A stretch of 64,000 bases of DNA from Billgrantia saliphila. GTDB lineage: Bacteria > Pseudomonadota > Gammaproteobacteria > Pseudomonadales > Halomonadaceae. The stretch is from positions 124,001 through 188,000 of the forward strand of contig NZ_PJRN01000003.1 of assembly GCF_002930105.1 (NCBI RefSeq). The letters are read 5' to 3'. The notes below the pieces were generated by a model. That model made no database searches, had not been told where the DNA came from, and was given only the letters and a program-made list of their open reading frames with translations. Positions 6,376 through 15,300 of this stretch are shown here, one piece after another. Position 1 is the stretch's first letter. Each line of letters begins with the position of its first letter. The position numbers and the translations under genes are program-made.

Positions 6376-7536
6376 TCACCTCACGCTCAGCCTCAGCCCC
6401 GCGCTCTGCAGCCATGTCGACAAGGCCTGGCCATCGTGACCCAGCTCGACCGCGAGCGTCGAGAATTCCCGACGCAGCGGGTAATTCGCTCGGCAGGCGT
6501 CGAAGCCCTTGGCCATGCCCTGCCGATGGCTCTCGCGCAACAAGCTGTCATGGTCGCGACGCACGTCGTAGACCGTGCGCAGGCAGAGCCGCAGCGCCTC
6601 CTCCGGCGCCAGCCCGCCCTGTAGCGCCAGCAGCGACACGGGCGGAGCCGGCAGCAGGTCGGTCAGGGCGAGCCGCGCCGGAAGCCCCAGACAGCGTGAC
6701 AGCGCCGTGTAGACTTGGTGAGTGCCGCGCAGCTTGCCGTCGAGGCTATGGCCGGCGATGTGCGGCGTGGCCAGCTCCGCGAGACCGCGCAGGGTCGGGT
6801 CGATGTCCGGTTCGTTCTCCCAGACGTCGAGAATAACGCTGATGTCGCCCGCGTTCGCCAGGCGCTGCCCCAGAGCCCGGCCGTCGACGCAGTCGCCGCG
6901 CCCGGCGTTGAGCAGCACCGTGCCGGGGGTCAGCCGGGCGATGCGCGGCGCATTCAACAAATGATGGGTGGCATGCGGGCCTTGGCGAACGAGCGGCGTA
7001 TGCAGGCAGAGCACGTCGCACTTCTCGACCAAGGTGTCGAGGTCGTCGTAGCCTTCGCCGCCTTCCGCCTCAGCCCGGGGCGGATCGCAGGCCAGGCAGT
7101 CGAGACCCATGGCGGCGAGACGAGCCCGCAACCGCCCACCCACGTTGCCCACCCCGACGATGCCGATACGCCGCTCGGCGAGCCGCCAGCCCTGGCGTTC
7201 GGCCAGGGTGAGCAGGCTGCCCAGCACGTAGTCGACCACCGCCTCGGCGTTGCAGCCCGGCGCACTGGCAAAACTGATGCCGTGTCGTGCCAGCGCCGCC
7301 TGGTCGACGTGGTCGGTACCGATGGTGCAGGTACCGACGAAGCGCAGCGGCGATCCCAGCGCCCTGGCCGCGTCGAGCGTCGCCGCATCCAGCCGGGTAA
7401 TGGAGCGAATGACCAGGATATCGATATCCGCCAGCGCCGCGGCATCGATCTCGCGCCCTGGCAACCGGACGAGTTCGCCCAGCGGGCCGAAACAGGCCTC
7501 TGCTCCCGGCACGTTGGCATCGACCAGTATCTTCAC
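6376..7536 (-). CDS. pdxB: Erythronate-4-phosphate dehydrogenase PdxB
   Basis: NAD-dependent D-2-hydroxyacid dehydrogenase for the second step of the DXP-dependent pyridoxal phosphate pathway. The protein (386 residues from the GTG at 7536) begins VKILVDANVPGAEACFGPLG, has the Rossmann motif GIVGVGNVGGRL, the LLNAGRGDCVDGRAL active-site region and the HIAGHSLDGKLRGTH segment followed by the PdxB-specific C-terminal dimerization domain. GTG is preferred because GGAGAGGG lies just before it. The longer frame to an upstream ATG adds residues unlike the family. E. coli PdxB has 378 residues. Confidence 0.94.
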   Translation of the reverse strand: MKILVDANVPGAEACFGPLGELVRLPGREIDAAALADIDILVIRSITRLDAATLDAARALGSPLRFVGTCTIGTDHVDQAALARHGISFASAPGCNAEAVVDYVLGSLLTLAERQGWRLAERRIGIVGVGNVGGRLRARLAAMGLDCLACDPPRAEAEGGEGYDDLDTLVEKCDVLCLHTPLVRQGPHATHHLLNAPRIARLTPGTVLLNAGRGDCVDGRALGQRLANAGDISVILDVWENEPDIDPTLRGLAELATPHIAGHSLDGKLRGTHQVYTALSRCLGLPARLALTDLLPAPPVSLLALQGGLAPEEALRLCLRTVYDVRRDHDSLLRESHRQGMAKGFDACRANYPLRREFSTLAVELGHDGQALSTWLQSAGLRLSVR

Positions 7537-7615
7537 GCTGATTCCCTCTCCATGCAGTGTTCCATGCACGCGGTGTGCTCATGAAGCCGGCATCCCGCGA
7601 ACCCTCGGCCATGGC

Positions 7616-7643
7616 TTGTCCAGCCGGCTCGATGCCTTACAAT
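7616..7643 (+). promoter_or_regulatory. Candidate sigma70 promoter for the WGR-like gene
   Basis: TTGTCC at 7616-7621 and TACAAT at 7638-7643 are 16 bases apart, about 59 bases before the proposed GTG start. Four of six bases match the -35 and five of six the -10 consensus. Confidence 0.5.
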
Positions 7644-7701
7644 ACCGCGACCCGATTCTTCGCGCCGCCCGGGGCGGCGCCTGACGCTTGTGGGAGCCTT
7701 C

Positions 7702-7983
7702 GTGATCGTCCGCTGGGAAAGTGACCATGACTACGTGCTGGTGCATATCCACCAGGACATGTTCGGCGACTGGATCTTCAGCCGCGCCTGGGGGCAGATC
7801 GGCACCCAGTTCGGTGGGCTGAAACATAGGCTGGCCGACGATCACGATCAGGCGATGATGTGGCTCGGCGACGAGGCCACCATTCAATCGTCCCGCGGAC
7901 TGCACAAGGTGCTCGAGGTGGACGCCGAGAGCGACGAGGGACGGGCTGCCGTACGGCAGCTTTCCCTGCTGGACAACGCCTAG
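7702..7983 (+). CDS. Small WGR-domain-like protein of unknown function
   Basis: A 93-residue protein that appears to consist only of a WGR-like fold: DYVLVHIHQDMFGDWIFSRA followed by WGQIGTQFGG recalls the WGR pattern in which a beta strand, a FG-W turn and W-G-R/Q-I-G occur in this order. WGR domains elsewhere accompany poly(ADP-ribose) polymerases, MolR-like and nucleic-acid-related proteins. Here no other domain is present. The GTG at 7702 is chosen because GGGAG lies five bases before it. A GTG at 7690 would add four residues. The gene stands alone, convergent with the glutaredoxin-like gene. Function cannot be assigned. Confidence 0.75.
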   Translation: MIVRWESDHDYVLVHIHQDMFGDWIFSRAWGQIGTQFGGLKHRLADDHDQAMMWLGDEATIQSSRGLHKVLEVDAESDEGRAAVRQLSLLDNA

Positions 7984-8003
7984 GGAAACACTGCAGTACT
8001 TCT

Positions 8004-8360
8004 CTAAAGCAAGTACCGTCGCCCGCTTGGCCGCCGTGCAGGCGCTCCACCCTCCTCTTCCCTTAGGTCCCGGGGTTCTGGTTCGCCAGTCTTCAGCTGC
8101 TGCCAGGCAGCCTCGTCGAGCCGGTCTCGCTCGGCCAGCCAGGCCGCCAGGCGCGGCGCCTCGAAGCCCATGTCGAGTTCCTCCCCCGCCTCGTCGACCA
8201 GTACCGGGATGCGCACCCCGTAGCGTGCCATCAGGTCGTCGTCTTCGCTGATCTCAACCCTGCTCAGCTTGAGCTCGCCGCGGTGCAGCTGCGACAGCAG
8301 CGCCTCGAGCCGTTCGCACAAGTGACAGCCCAGGGTGGTGTAGAGCGTCAGATGCGTCAT
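8004..8360 (-). CDS. Glutaredoxin-like protein (DUF836 family)
   Basis: Small thioredoxin-fold protein of 118 residues starting MTHLTLYTTLGCHLCERLEA, with a CxxC redox pair (GCHLCE) near residue 11 and the cis-proline segment GVRIPVLV. Relatives are commonly encoded next to RlmKL, as here, where the start codon overlaps the rlmKL stop by four bases (ATGA), showing coupled translation. The last 30 residues, rich in Glu, Arg and Pro, are an extension beyond the fold. Substrate unknown. The frame is open much farther upstream inside rlmKL, which I disregard. Confidence 0.88.
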   Translation of the reverse strand: MTHLTLYTTLGCHLCERLEALLSQLHRGELKLSRVEISEDDDLMARYGVRIPVLVDEAGEELDMGFEAPRLAAWLAERDRLDEAAWQQLKTGEPEPRDLREEEGGAPARRPSGRRYLL

Positions 8361-10558
8361 GCGGCCTCCCGGTGGCGAATCAGGAACACGTGATGAATAT
8401 CGGGGCGACGCTGGAAGTCGGGGTCGAAGGTGCGCGCCGAGATGTCCTCGATGGCGAAGCGTTCGACCAGCCCCGCGTCGATGTTGAAGCGCCGCTGGTT
8501 GTTGGAGAACACCAGGATGCCGCCCGGGGCCAGCCGCGCCATGGCCAGCTCGACCAGGCGGACATGGTCGCGCTGCACGTCCAGGGTTCCCTCCATCCTC
8601 TTCGAATTGGAGAAAGTCGGCGGATCGAGGAAGATCAGGTCGAACTGCGCCGAGGCGGTCTCCAGCCAGCGCAGGCAATCGTCGCGCACCACGCGATGCC
8701 GCGCCGGGTCGAGCCCGTTCAGGGCGAAGTTGTCGCGCGCCCACTCCAGGTAGGTGTTGGACAGATCCACGCTGACGCTGTCACTGGTCCCGCCGGCCTC
8801 CTCGGTGCCCAACGCCGCCTGCACGGTGGCCGCCGCGGTGTAGCAGAACAGGTTGAGGAAGCGCTTGCCGGGCGCCATCTCGGCAAGCATGCGGCGCACC
8901 GGGCGATGATCGAGAAACAGCCCGGTATCGAGGTAGTCGCGCAGGTTGACCCATAGCCGGGCTCGCCCCTCGCGTACCTGAAAGCGCTCACCGGTGGCGG
9001 CCTGCTTGACGTACTGCGCCTTGCCGCTCTGCTTCTCGCGTCGCTTGATCACCACCTGGCCGGCATCGACGCCAAGCACCTCGGGAATCACCTGCAGGGC
9101 ATCGTACAGCCGCTTCTGCGCCTGGGCGGGGTTGATCGAGCGCGGCGGCGCATACTCTTGCACGTGTACGCGACCGTCATAGACATCTACCGCCAGCGCA
9201 TACTCCGGCATGTCGGCGTCGTAGAGCCGATAGCAGGTTTCGCCGCTCTGTTTGAGCCATTTCTTCAGCCGCTTGCGGTTCTTCTCCAGGCGATTGGCGA
9301 ACATCTGCGCCCCTTCGCTGCGCGATGCGGCCGGCGTTTCTCGCTCGCCCGTGGCTCGCACCTCACCGGTAGCTGGCACATCCATCAGCAGCAGCTTGGC
9401 CTCCAGTGGCCCGTTTCTCAGCGAATACTGCTTGTCGGCGCGCAGCCCGATGCGGTGACCCAGATCCGGGTTGGCGGTGAACACCGCGAGGCGCCAGCCG
9501 GGAAAGGCATGGCGCACACCCTCGCCCAACGCGCCGTAGAGCGTCACAAGTTCAGGCAACTCCCCCAGGCGTTCGCCGTAGGGCGGGTTGGTGACGATCA
9601 GCCCGCGCGTCTTATCGTCCAGCTCGGCCGGCCGCTGCAACTGGTTGAGCGAAGCCCCCGAGAACTCGATCAGTGCCGGAATGCCGGCGCGCATGGCATT
9701 CGACTTCGCGGCAGCCAGCGCCGGCGGGCTCTCGTCGAAGCCATACAGGCGGTTGCGACAGCGTTTGCGCCCGATGCTGGCGCGCGCCTCGGCCTCGCGC
9801 TTGAGTTCGGCCCACAGCGCCTCGTCGTGCTGTGCCCAGCCATGGAAGCCGAAACGCCCCCGATTAAGGTTGGGCGCCATATCGGCGGCCATCAGCGCCG
9901 CCTCGATCAGCAGGGTGCCCGCGCCACACAGCGGATCGACCAGCGCCTCGCCGTCGCGCAGGCGCTGCGGCCAGCCGGCACGGATCAAGAGGGCCGCCGC
10001 CAGGTTCTCCTTGAGCGGGGCATGGCCCACATCGCGGCGATAGCCACGCCGATGGAGACTCTCACCCGAGAGGTCCACGCCCAGGGTCAGCCGCCCCCGG
10101 TGCAGATGGGCGTAGAGACGCAGGTCGGGACGCTCCAGATCGACACTCGGACGCGCCTGGCCGGCCGCCTGCAAGGCATCGATCACCCCGTCCTTGACGG
10201 TCTGAGCACCGAACCGGGTATGACGAATCTGCTCGCTGCGACCATGAAAGTCCACCGCCAGGGTGGCGCCGGGCCGCAGGTGGCGCGTCCAGTCGACGCC
10301 CGACACCGCGAGCAGCAGCGCCTCGGGGCGCTCGATGCCCTCCTCGCGCAGCAGGCTGAGCACGATGCGATTGGCCAGCCGCGACCACAGGCAAGCGCGG
10401 TAGGCCGCCGCCAGGTCGGCCTGGAAATGCACACCGGCCACGGTGGTCTTATGCGGCTCGGCGCCGAGCGCGCGCAGCTCGTCGGCAAGCAGCTCTTCCA
10501 GCCCCTTCGGACAGGTGGCCAGGAAGGTCAGGGTGCGATGTTGAAATGGCTCGTTCAT
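8357..10558 (-). CDS. rlmL: Bifunctional 23S rRNA methyltransferase RlmKL (m7G2069 and m2G2445)
   Basis: A two-headed enzyme: the N-terminal RlmL half makes m2G2445 and the C-terminal RlmK half makes m7G2069 in 23S rRNA. The 733-residue protein has a THUMP region (about residues 45-155), the RlmL catalytic NPPYGERLG at about 322-330, and in the RlmK half LNLFCYTAAATVQAA and DPPTFSNSKR at about 644-653. E. coli RlmL has 702 residues. It is divergent from rmf with 276 bases between, and shares an operon with the downstream glutaredoxin-like gene. The order rlmKL-rmf-pyrD is also seen in Pseudomonas. Confidence 0.96.
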   Translation of the reverse strand: MNEPFQHRTLTFLATCPKGLEELLADELRALGAEPHKTTVAGVHFQADLAAAYRACLWSRLANRIVLSLLREEGIERPEALLLAVSGVDWTRHLRPGATLAVDFHGRSEQIRHTRFGAQTVKDGVIDALQAAGQARPSVDLERPDLRLYAHLHRGRLTLGVDLSGESLHRRGYRRDVGHAPLKENLAAALLIRAGWPQRLRDGEALVDPLCGAGTLLIEAALMAADMAPNLNRGRFGFHGWAQHDEALWAELKREAEARASIGRKRCRNRLYGFDESPPALAAAKSNAMRAGIPALIEFSGASLNQLQRPAELDDKTRGLIVTNPPYGERLGELPELVTLYGALGEGVRHAFPGWRLAVFTANPDLGHRIGLRADKQYSLRNGPLEAKLLLMDVPATGEVRATGERETPAASRSEGAQMFANRLEKNRKRLKKWLKQSGETCYRLYDADMPEYALAVDVYDGRVHVQEYAPPRSINPAQAQKRLYDALQVIPEVLGVDAGQVVIKRREKQSGKAQYVKQAATGERFQVREGRARLWVNLRDYLDTGLFLDHRPVRRMLAEMAPGKRFLNLFCYTAAATVQAALGTEEAGGTSDSVSVDLSNTYLEWARDNFALNGLDPARHRVVRDDCLRWLETASAQFDLIFLDPPTFSNSKRMEGTLDVQRDHVRLVELAMARLAPGGILVFSNNQRRFNIDAGLVERFAIEDISARTFDPDFQRRPDIHHVFLIRHREAA

Positions 10559-10834
10559 GGGTCGTGCCCGCCCGTACGGCGGGCATATTCCTTTCGTTAC
10601 AAATTTGTCTCGGTCTTATGACGAAACATGGGTCGACAATGAGCCCCATGATGGGCTAAGACTAGTCATGGTAGCTACTGGAAAGACGCATGCGTTCACT
10701 TCGCGGGCCCTTATGCCCCGCATGACCTCGCTCTGCCGTCGTAATGGACTGGGTACGGCTGGCGAACGAACGGTGGAACGCCGGGATGCGCATGTCGTGC
10801 GTCCCCAATTGGTACCTTTTAAAGAGGTCATCCG
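10559..10834. other. Divergent intergenic region rlmKL/rmf
   Basis: 276 bases without a credible gene. It must hold the promoters of rlmKL (minus) and rmf (plus). I find no near-consensus sigma70 pair. A weak AGCCC/GGGCT hairpin lies near 10640, and AAAGAGG at about 10821-10827 is the rmf ribosome binding site. An open frame runs through it but lacks a ribosome binding site and family resemblance. Confidence 0.5.
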
Positions 10835-11041
10835 ATGAAAAGACAGAAACGTGATCGCTACCAACGCGCCTATGTCCATGGCTACAAGGCCGGAATTTCC
10901 GGGCGCTCCCGCGACGACTGTCCCAGTCAGGATGTCAACATACGTGAATACTGGATGAGTGGTTGGCGTGAAGGTCGAGGCGACCAATGGGCCGGCATGA
11001 CCGGCGTCTCCGGCATTCACAAGAACCCCATGGTGTTGTAA
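10835..11041 (+). CDS. rmf: Ribosome modulation factor Rmf (100S dimer formation)
   Basis: Small basic protein that binds the 30S subunit near the Shine-Dalgarno interaction site and drives formation of inactive 100S ribosome dimers in stationary phase or stress. The 68-residue product starts MKRQKRDRYQRAYVHGYKAG, nearly the same as E. coli Rmf, followed by GISGRS, a CP residue pair and a WMSGWREGRGD segment. It is longer than E. coli Rmf (55 residues) by a C-terminal tail GVSGIHKNPMVL. A ribosome binding site lies seven bases before the ATG, and a strong terminator follows 57 bases after the stop. Confidence 0.96.
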   Translation: MKRQKRDRYQRAYVHGYKAGISGRSRDDCPSQDVNIREYWMSGWREGRGDQWAGMTGVSGIHKNPMVL

Positions 11042-11097
11042 CGAACCCGCCACTCATCAACGTCCCTCCGTCATCGACAAGATGGCGCAGTTGAGCT

Positions 11098-11119
11098 AAG
11101 CCCGTGCATGCACGGGCTT
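11098..11119. terminator. Terminator after rmf (and facing pyrD)
   Basis: A 22-base perfect palindrome AAGCCCGTGCA/TGCACGGGCTT is followed on the plus strand by TCTTGTTT. It lies between convergent rmf and pyrD and can serve both. Confidence 0.85.
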
Positions 11120-11160
11120 TCTTGTTTAGCCCTCCCGACGCCAGCGCTCGCCAAGTTTCC

Positions 11161-12198
11161 TCACAAGCCGCCTCGCGACTTGCCTGACGCGGCCCTGATC
11201 GCGCGGGCACACCCGTCGACCAGCGCGGGTCCGCGATAGATGAAGCCCGAGTAGAGCTGCACCAGGTCGGCGCCCGCCTCGAGCTTGGCCACTGCCGCCT
11301 CGCCGCTGTCGATACCCCCCACGCCGATGATCGGCAGCCCCGACAGGCGTTGGCGTAGCTCGCGTATCACCGTGTTGGACGCCTCGAACACCGGCCGCCC
11401 CGAGAGTCCGCCCGCCTCGTCGGCATGAGGCAACCCGGCCACGGCGTCGCGCGAGACGGTGGTGTTGGTAGCGATCACCGCGTCGATCCCGCTCCCGGCG
11501 ATGCTCTCTGCCACCAACCCCACTTCCTCAGCGCTCATGTCGGGGGCGATCTTGACGGCCAGCGGCACCCGCCGCCCCGTAGCCTGGTCCAAGCGGCTAC
11601 CCGCCTCGCGCAGGGCGCCCAGCAGAGTGTCGAGATGTTCGCCGAATTGCAAATTGCGCAGCCCCGGGGTGTTGGGCGAGGAGATGTTGACCGTCACGTA
11701 ATCGGCGTGGGCGTGCACTTTCTCCAGGCAGGCCAGGTAGTCATCGACGGCATTCTCCACCGGCGTGGTGAGGTTCTTGCCGATATTAATGCCGACGATG
11801 CCGTCGAAATGCGCCGCCTTCACCCGTTCGACCAGGTGGTCGACACCGGCGTTGTTGAAGCCCATGCGATTGATGATCGCGCCGCGCTCCGGCAGACGAA
11901 ACAGGCGCGGCCTGGGGTTGCCGTCCTGGGGCTTGGGCGTGACGGTACCGACCTCGACGAAACCGAAGCCGAGCGCTCCCAGCGCATCGAGGTGATCGGC
12001 GTTCTTGTCCAGCCCCGCAGCCAGGCCCACCCGGTTGGGAAAACGCAGCCCCATCAGCTCCACGGGATCGTCGACCCGCGCGGCGGCGAACCGCCCCGAC
12101 AGTTTCAGCCGATGCGCCAGGTCCAGGGCCGAGAGCGCAACCCCATGGGCGGTTTCGGCATCGAGGCGAAACAGGATCGAGCGGGCAAGCGCGTACAT
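11161..12198 (-). CDS. pyrD: Dihydroorotate dehydrogenase (quinone), class 2
   Basis: Membrane-associated flavoprotein for the fourth step of pyrimidine synthesis, passing electrons to quinone. The 345-residue protein starts [19 protein letters not shown], the amphipathic helical N-terminus of class 2 enzymes, followed by [36 protein letters not shown], the [15 protein letters not shown] segment with the catalytic serine, and the FMN phosphate site [12 protein letters not shown]. coli PyrD has 336 residues. An extended -10 element lies 39 bases before the ATG. Confidence 0.97.
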   Translation of the reverse strand: MYALARSILFRLDAETAHGVALSALDLAHRLKLSGRFAAARVDDPVELMGLRFPNRVGLAAGLDKNADHLDALGALGFGFVEVGTVTPKPQDGNPRPRLFRLPERGAIINRMGFNNAGVDHLVERVKAAHFDGIVGINIGKNLTTPVENAVDDYLACLEKVHAHADYVTVNISSPNTPGLRNLQFGEHLDTLLGALREAGSRLDQATGRRVPLAVKIAPDMSAEEVGLVAESIAGSGIDAVIATNTTVSRDAVAGLPHADEAGGLSGRPVFEASNTVIRELRQRLSGLPIIGVGGIDSGEAAVAKLEAGADLVQLYSGFIYRGPALVDGCARAIRAASGKSRGGL

Positions 12199-12236
12199 GG
12201 CAACTCCTGGCGGTTGGCTGGCAACGAGGCGGGCGG

Positions 12237-12245
12237 ATTATACCA
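12237..12245 (-). promoter_or_regulatory. Extended -10 promoter of pyrD
   Basis: On the minus strand TGGTATAAT gives a perfect TATAAT with the TGn extension, 39 bases before the pyrD start. No good -35 is present at 16-18 bases. The expected place is occupied by the edge of the gdhB terminator. Confidence 0.6.
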
Positions 12246-12264
12246 GCGCCGCGAAGCCAAAACG

Positions 12265-12291
12265 ACGAACCCCGCCATCGGCGGGGTTCGT
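12265..12291 (-). terminator. Rho-independent terminator of gdhB
   Basis: A 12-bp perfect stem ACGAACCCCGCC/GGCGGGGTTCGT with a 3-base loop follows the gdhB stop by 26 bases. Downstream on the minus strand comes a short TTTT tract. Confidence 0.85.
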
Positions 12292-12316
12292 CTATCGCAT
12301 ATGCTGCTTCGCGCGA

Positions 12317-15300
12317 TCAGGTCTCGCCGTTGCTCTCGGCCAGATCAACCAGCTCGCGCACCGCCACGGCGAATAGCGGGAAGCTCGCCTGAGTACCGCC
12401 GCTATGCACCTCGGCGAGCAGGCGACACCAGCGGTCGTGCAGCGAGGCGTGCGTCGACAACCAGTTGTCGACCCGCTCATCGGCTTCACGCCCGACCTCG
12501 GATTTGAGCACGCTGATGGTCAGCGCCAGCTGCTGGCGATCGATGTCGTCGCGGAAGGTCTCGCGGGCCTGAGCTTGCCAGCTGTCGCGCACGTGTAGCT
12601 CGCTCACCTGCTGGATCATCCAGGGCAGCTCGAGGCGGTTGCCGATTTCGAAGAACACCTCGGCCACGCGCTGCGGTTTCTCGTCGGTCTGGCGTGCCGC
12701 CTGGATGATACCGAGCGCCCCGTACAGGCTGCCCGATGCCGCTACCGTGGCGGCCAGCTCTTCGGGCACACCGGCGTCGAGTAGCTCGTCGCGCTTGTGC
12801 TCCCAGCGGCTGTGCTCCTCGCCGCGCAGCAGTTCGCCGATATCCTCCTGCAGCTGGGCGACACGCGGAGCGAAGTATTCGATCGCGTCCCGCGTCGAGA
12901 GCCCCAGACGCTGGCGCAGGAACCAACGCGTGGTGCGCCGGATCAAGCGCATCAGATCGAGCATCATCGAATACTGCACCTCGCTCGGCACCTGATTGTC
13001 CAGCAACTCGATGCGCTCCCACAGCGTGGAGAGCTGGAAGCTGTCGCGGGCAACGATGTAGGCGCGGGCGATGTCGGCGGGATCGGCACCGGTGGAATCG
13101 ATGAGCCGACGCACGAAGACGATACCCATGTGATCGACCAGGTCGTTGGCCACTTGGGTCGTGACGATTTCCCGCTTCAGGCGGTGTTCGTACATCTCGT
13201 CGCGGAAACGCTCGACCAGCACGCGCGGGAAGATCCGCTCCACGTACTGCTGGATATACGGGTCGTCGGGCACGTCCGAGGCCAACACGTCGCCCTTGAG
13301 CACGCTCTTGGCGTAGGAGATGAGCACCGAGAGTTCCGGATGGGTCATGCCCTGGTCGGCGTTGGCCCGTTCCTGCAGCACCTCGTCAGAAGGCAGGAAC
13401 TCCAGTTCCCGGTCGAGCTGGCCGGCGGCCTCCAGTTCGCTGATGAAACGCCGGAAAGGCGCGATGCCGAAGCGCGACAGCCTCAGCGAGAGGTCGAGCG
13501 CCTGGGTTTGGCGATAGTTGTCGAGAATGACCAGGTCGGCCACCTCCTCGGTCATGTCCGCCAGCAGCTGATTGCGCTGCTTGTCGGTCATGTCGCCGCG
13601 CTTGACCACTTCGTCGATGAGGATCTTGATATTGACCTCGTGGTCGGAGCAGTTCACCCCGCCGGCGTTGTCGATGAAGTCGGTGTTGACCAGCACGCCC
13701 TTGGCGGCGGCTTCCATCCGTCCGCGCTGGGTCAGGCCCAGGTTGCCGCCTTCGCCGACCACCCGGCAGTTCAGCTCGTAGCCGTTGATGCGCAGCGCGT
13801 CGTTGGCCTTGTCGCCGACCTGGGCATCGGTCTCGTCGCCGGCCTTGACGTAGGTACCGATGCCACCGTTCCACAACAGGTCATAGTGCGACTTGAGCAT
13901 GGCGCGAATCAGGTCGTTGGGCGAGAGCCGCTCCTCCTCGATGCCGAAGGTCTCCTTCATCTGCGGCGAGATCGGGATGGACTTGGCGCTGCGCTTGAAC
14001 ACGCCGCCCCCTTCAGAGATCAGCGAGGCATCGAAATCCTCCCAGCTCGAGCGCGCCAGCTTGAACATCCTTTCGCGCTCGGCAAAAGTGGCGACCGCAT
14101 CGGGGTTGGGGTCGACGAAGATATGCAAATGGTTGAAGGCGCCAACCAGGCGAATCTTGTCGGATAGCAGCATGCCGTTGCCGAACACGTCACCGGCCAT
14201 GTCGCCGATGCCGAGCACAGTGAATTCTTCCTGCTGCGTGTTGAGACCGAGATTGCGGAAGTGGCGCTTCACCGATTCCCAGGCACCGCGCGCGGTGATG
14301 CCCATCTTCTTGTGGTCGTAGCCGTTGGCCCCGCCGGAAGCGAAGGCGTCGCCCAGCCAGTGGCCGTACTCGGCGGAGATCTCGTTGGCGATGTCGGAGA
14401 AGGTCGCGGTGCCCTTGTCCGCAGCCACCACCAGGTAGACGTCGTCATCGTCGTGGCGGACCACGTCCCGCGGCGGCACCACCTCCCCGGCGACCAGGTT
14501 GTCGGTGACGTCGAGCAGCGCGCGGATGAAGGTCTTGTAGCAGGCAATACCTTCCTGCTGGATGGCGTCGCGATCACCGCCCTCGGGCAGGCGTTTGCAG
14601 ATGAAGCCGCCCTTGGCGCCCACCGGCACGATCACGGCGTTCTTGACCTGCTGCGCCTTGACCAGCCCCAGCACCTCGGTGCGGAAGTCCTCCTGGCGGT
14701 CGGACCAGCGCAGGCCGCCGCGGGCCACCTTGCCCCCGCGCAGGTGCACCCCTTCCACGCGCGGCGAGCAGACGAAGATCTCGTAGGCCGGGCGCGGCTT
14801 GGGTATGCCGGTAACCTGGCGAGGATCGAGCTTGTAGGCGATGTAGTCCTTGGGTCGTCCGTCGCCACCGGGCTGGAAGTAATTGGTACGTAGCGTGGCC
14901 TGGATCAGCTCCATGAAGCGGCGCATCAATTGATCGTCGTTGAGGCTGGCCACACCCTCGAGGTGACGATGGATGCGCTCCACGCAGGCGTCGACCTCGC
15001 CCTCCTCGGGGCGCCGGGCCGGATCGAAGCGCATGCGAAACAGGGTGACCAGCTCGTGGGTGATCTCGGGATAATTGGTCAGCGTGGTGGCGATGTAATC
15101 CTGGGACATGCCGAAGCGGATCTGCTTCAGGTAACGCGCATAGCCGCGCAACATGGCGACTTCGCGCCAGTCCAGGTTGGCGGCGATCACCAACCGGTTG
15201 AAGCCGTCGTTCTCGGCCTCGCCCCCCCAGATACGCTTGAACGCCTCGATGAATGGCTCGCGCATCTGCTGCAGGCTGACCTCGGTGGTGGTGTGATGCT

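Noticed and set aside
10557-10838. A 93-codon plus-strand frame upstream of rmf
   Set aside because: No ribosome binding site, overlaps the rlmKL start and the rmf promoter region, and composition is unlike a protein.
12797-14167. Very long open frame antisense to gdhB (and another at 15893-17245)
   Set aside because: Typical antisense shadows of a GC-rich gene, with His/Gln/Val-rich low-information translation. The minus-strand GDH frame is unmistakable.
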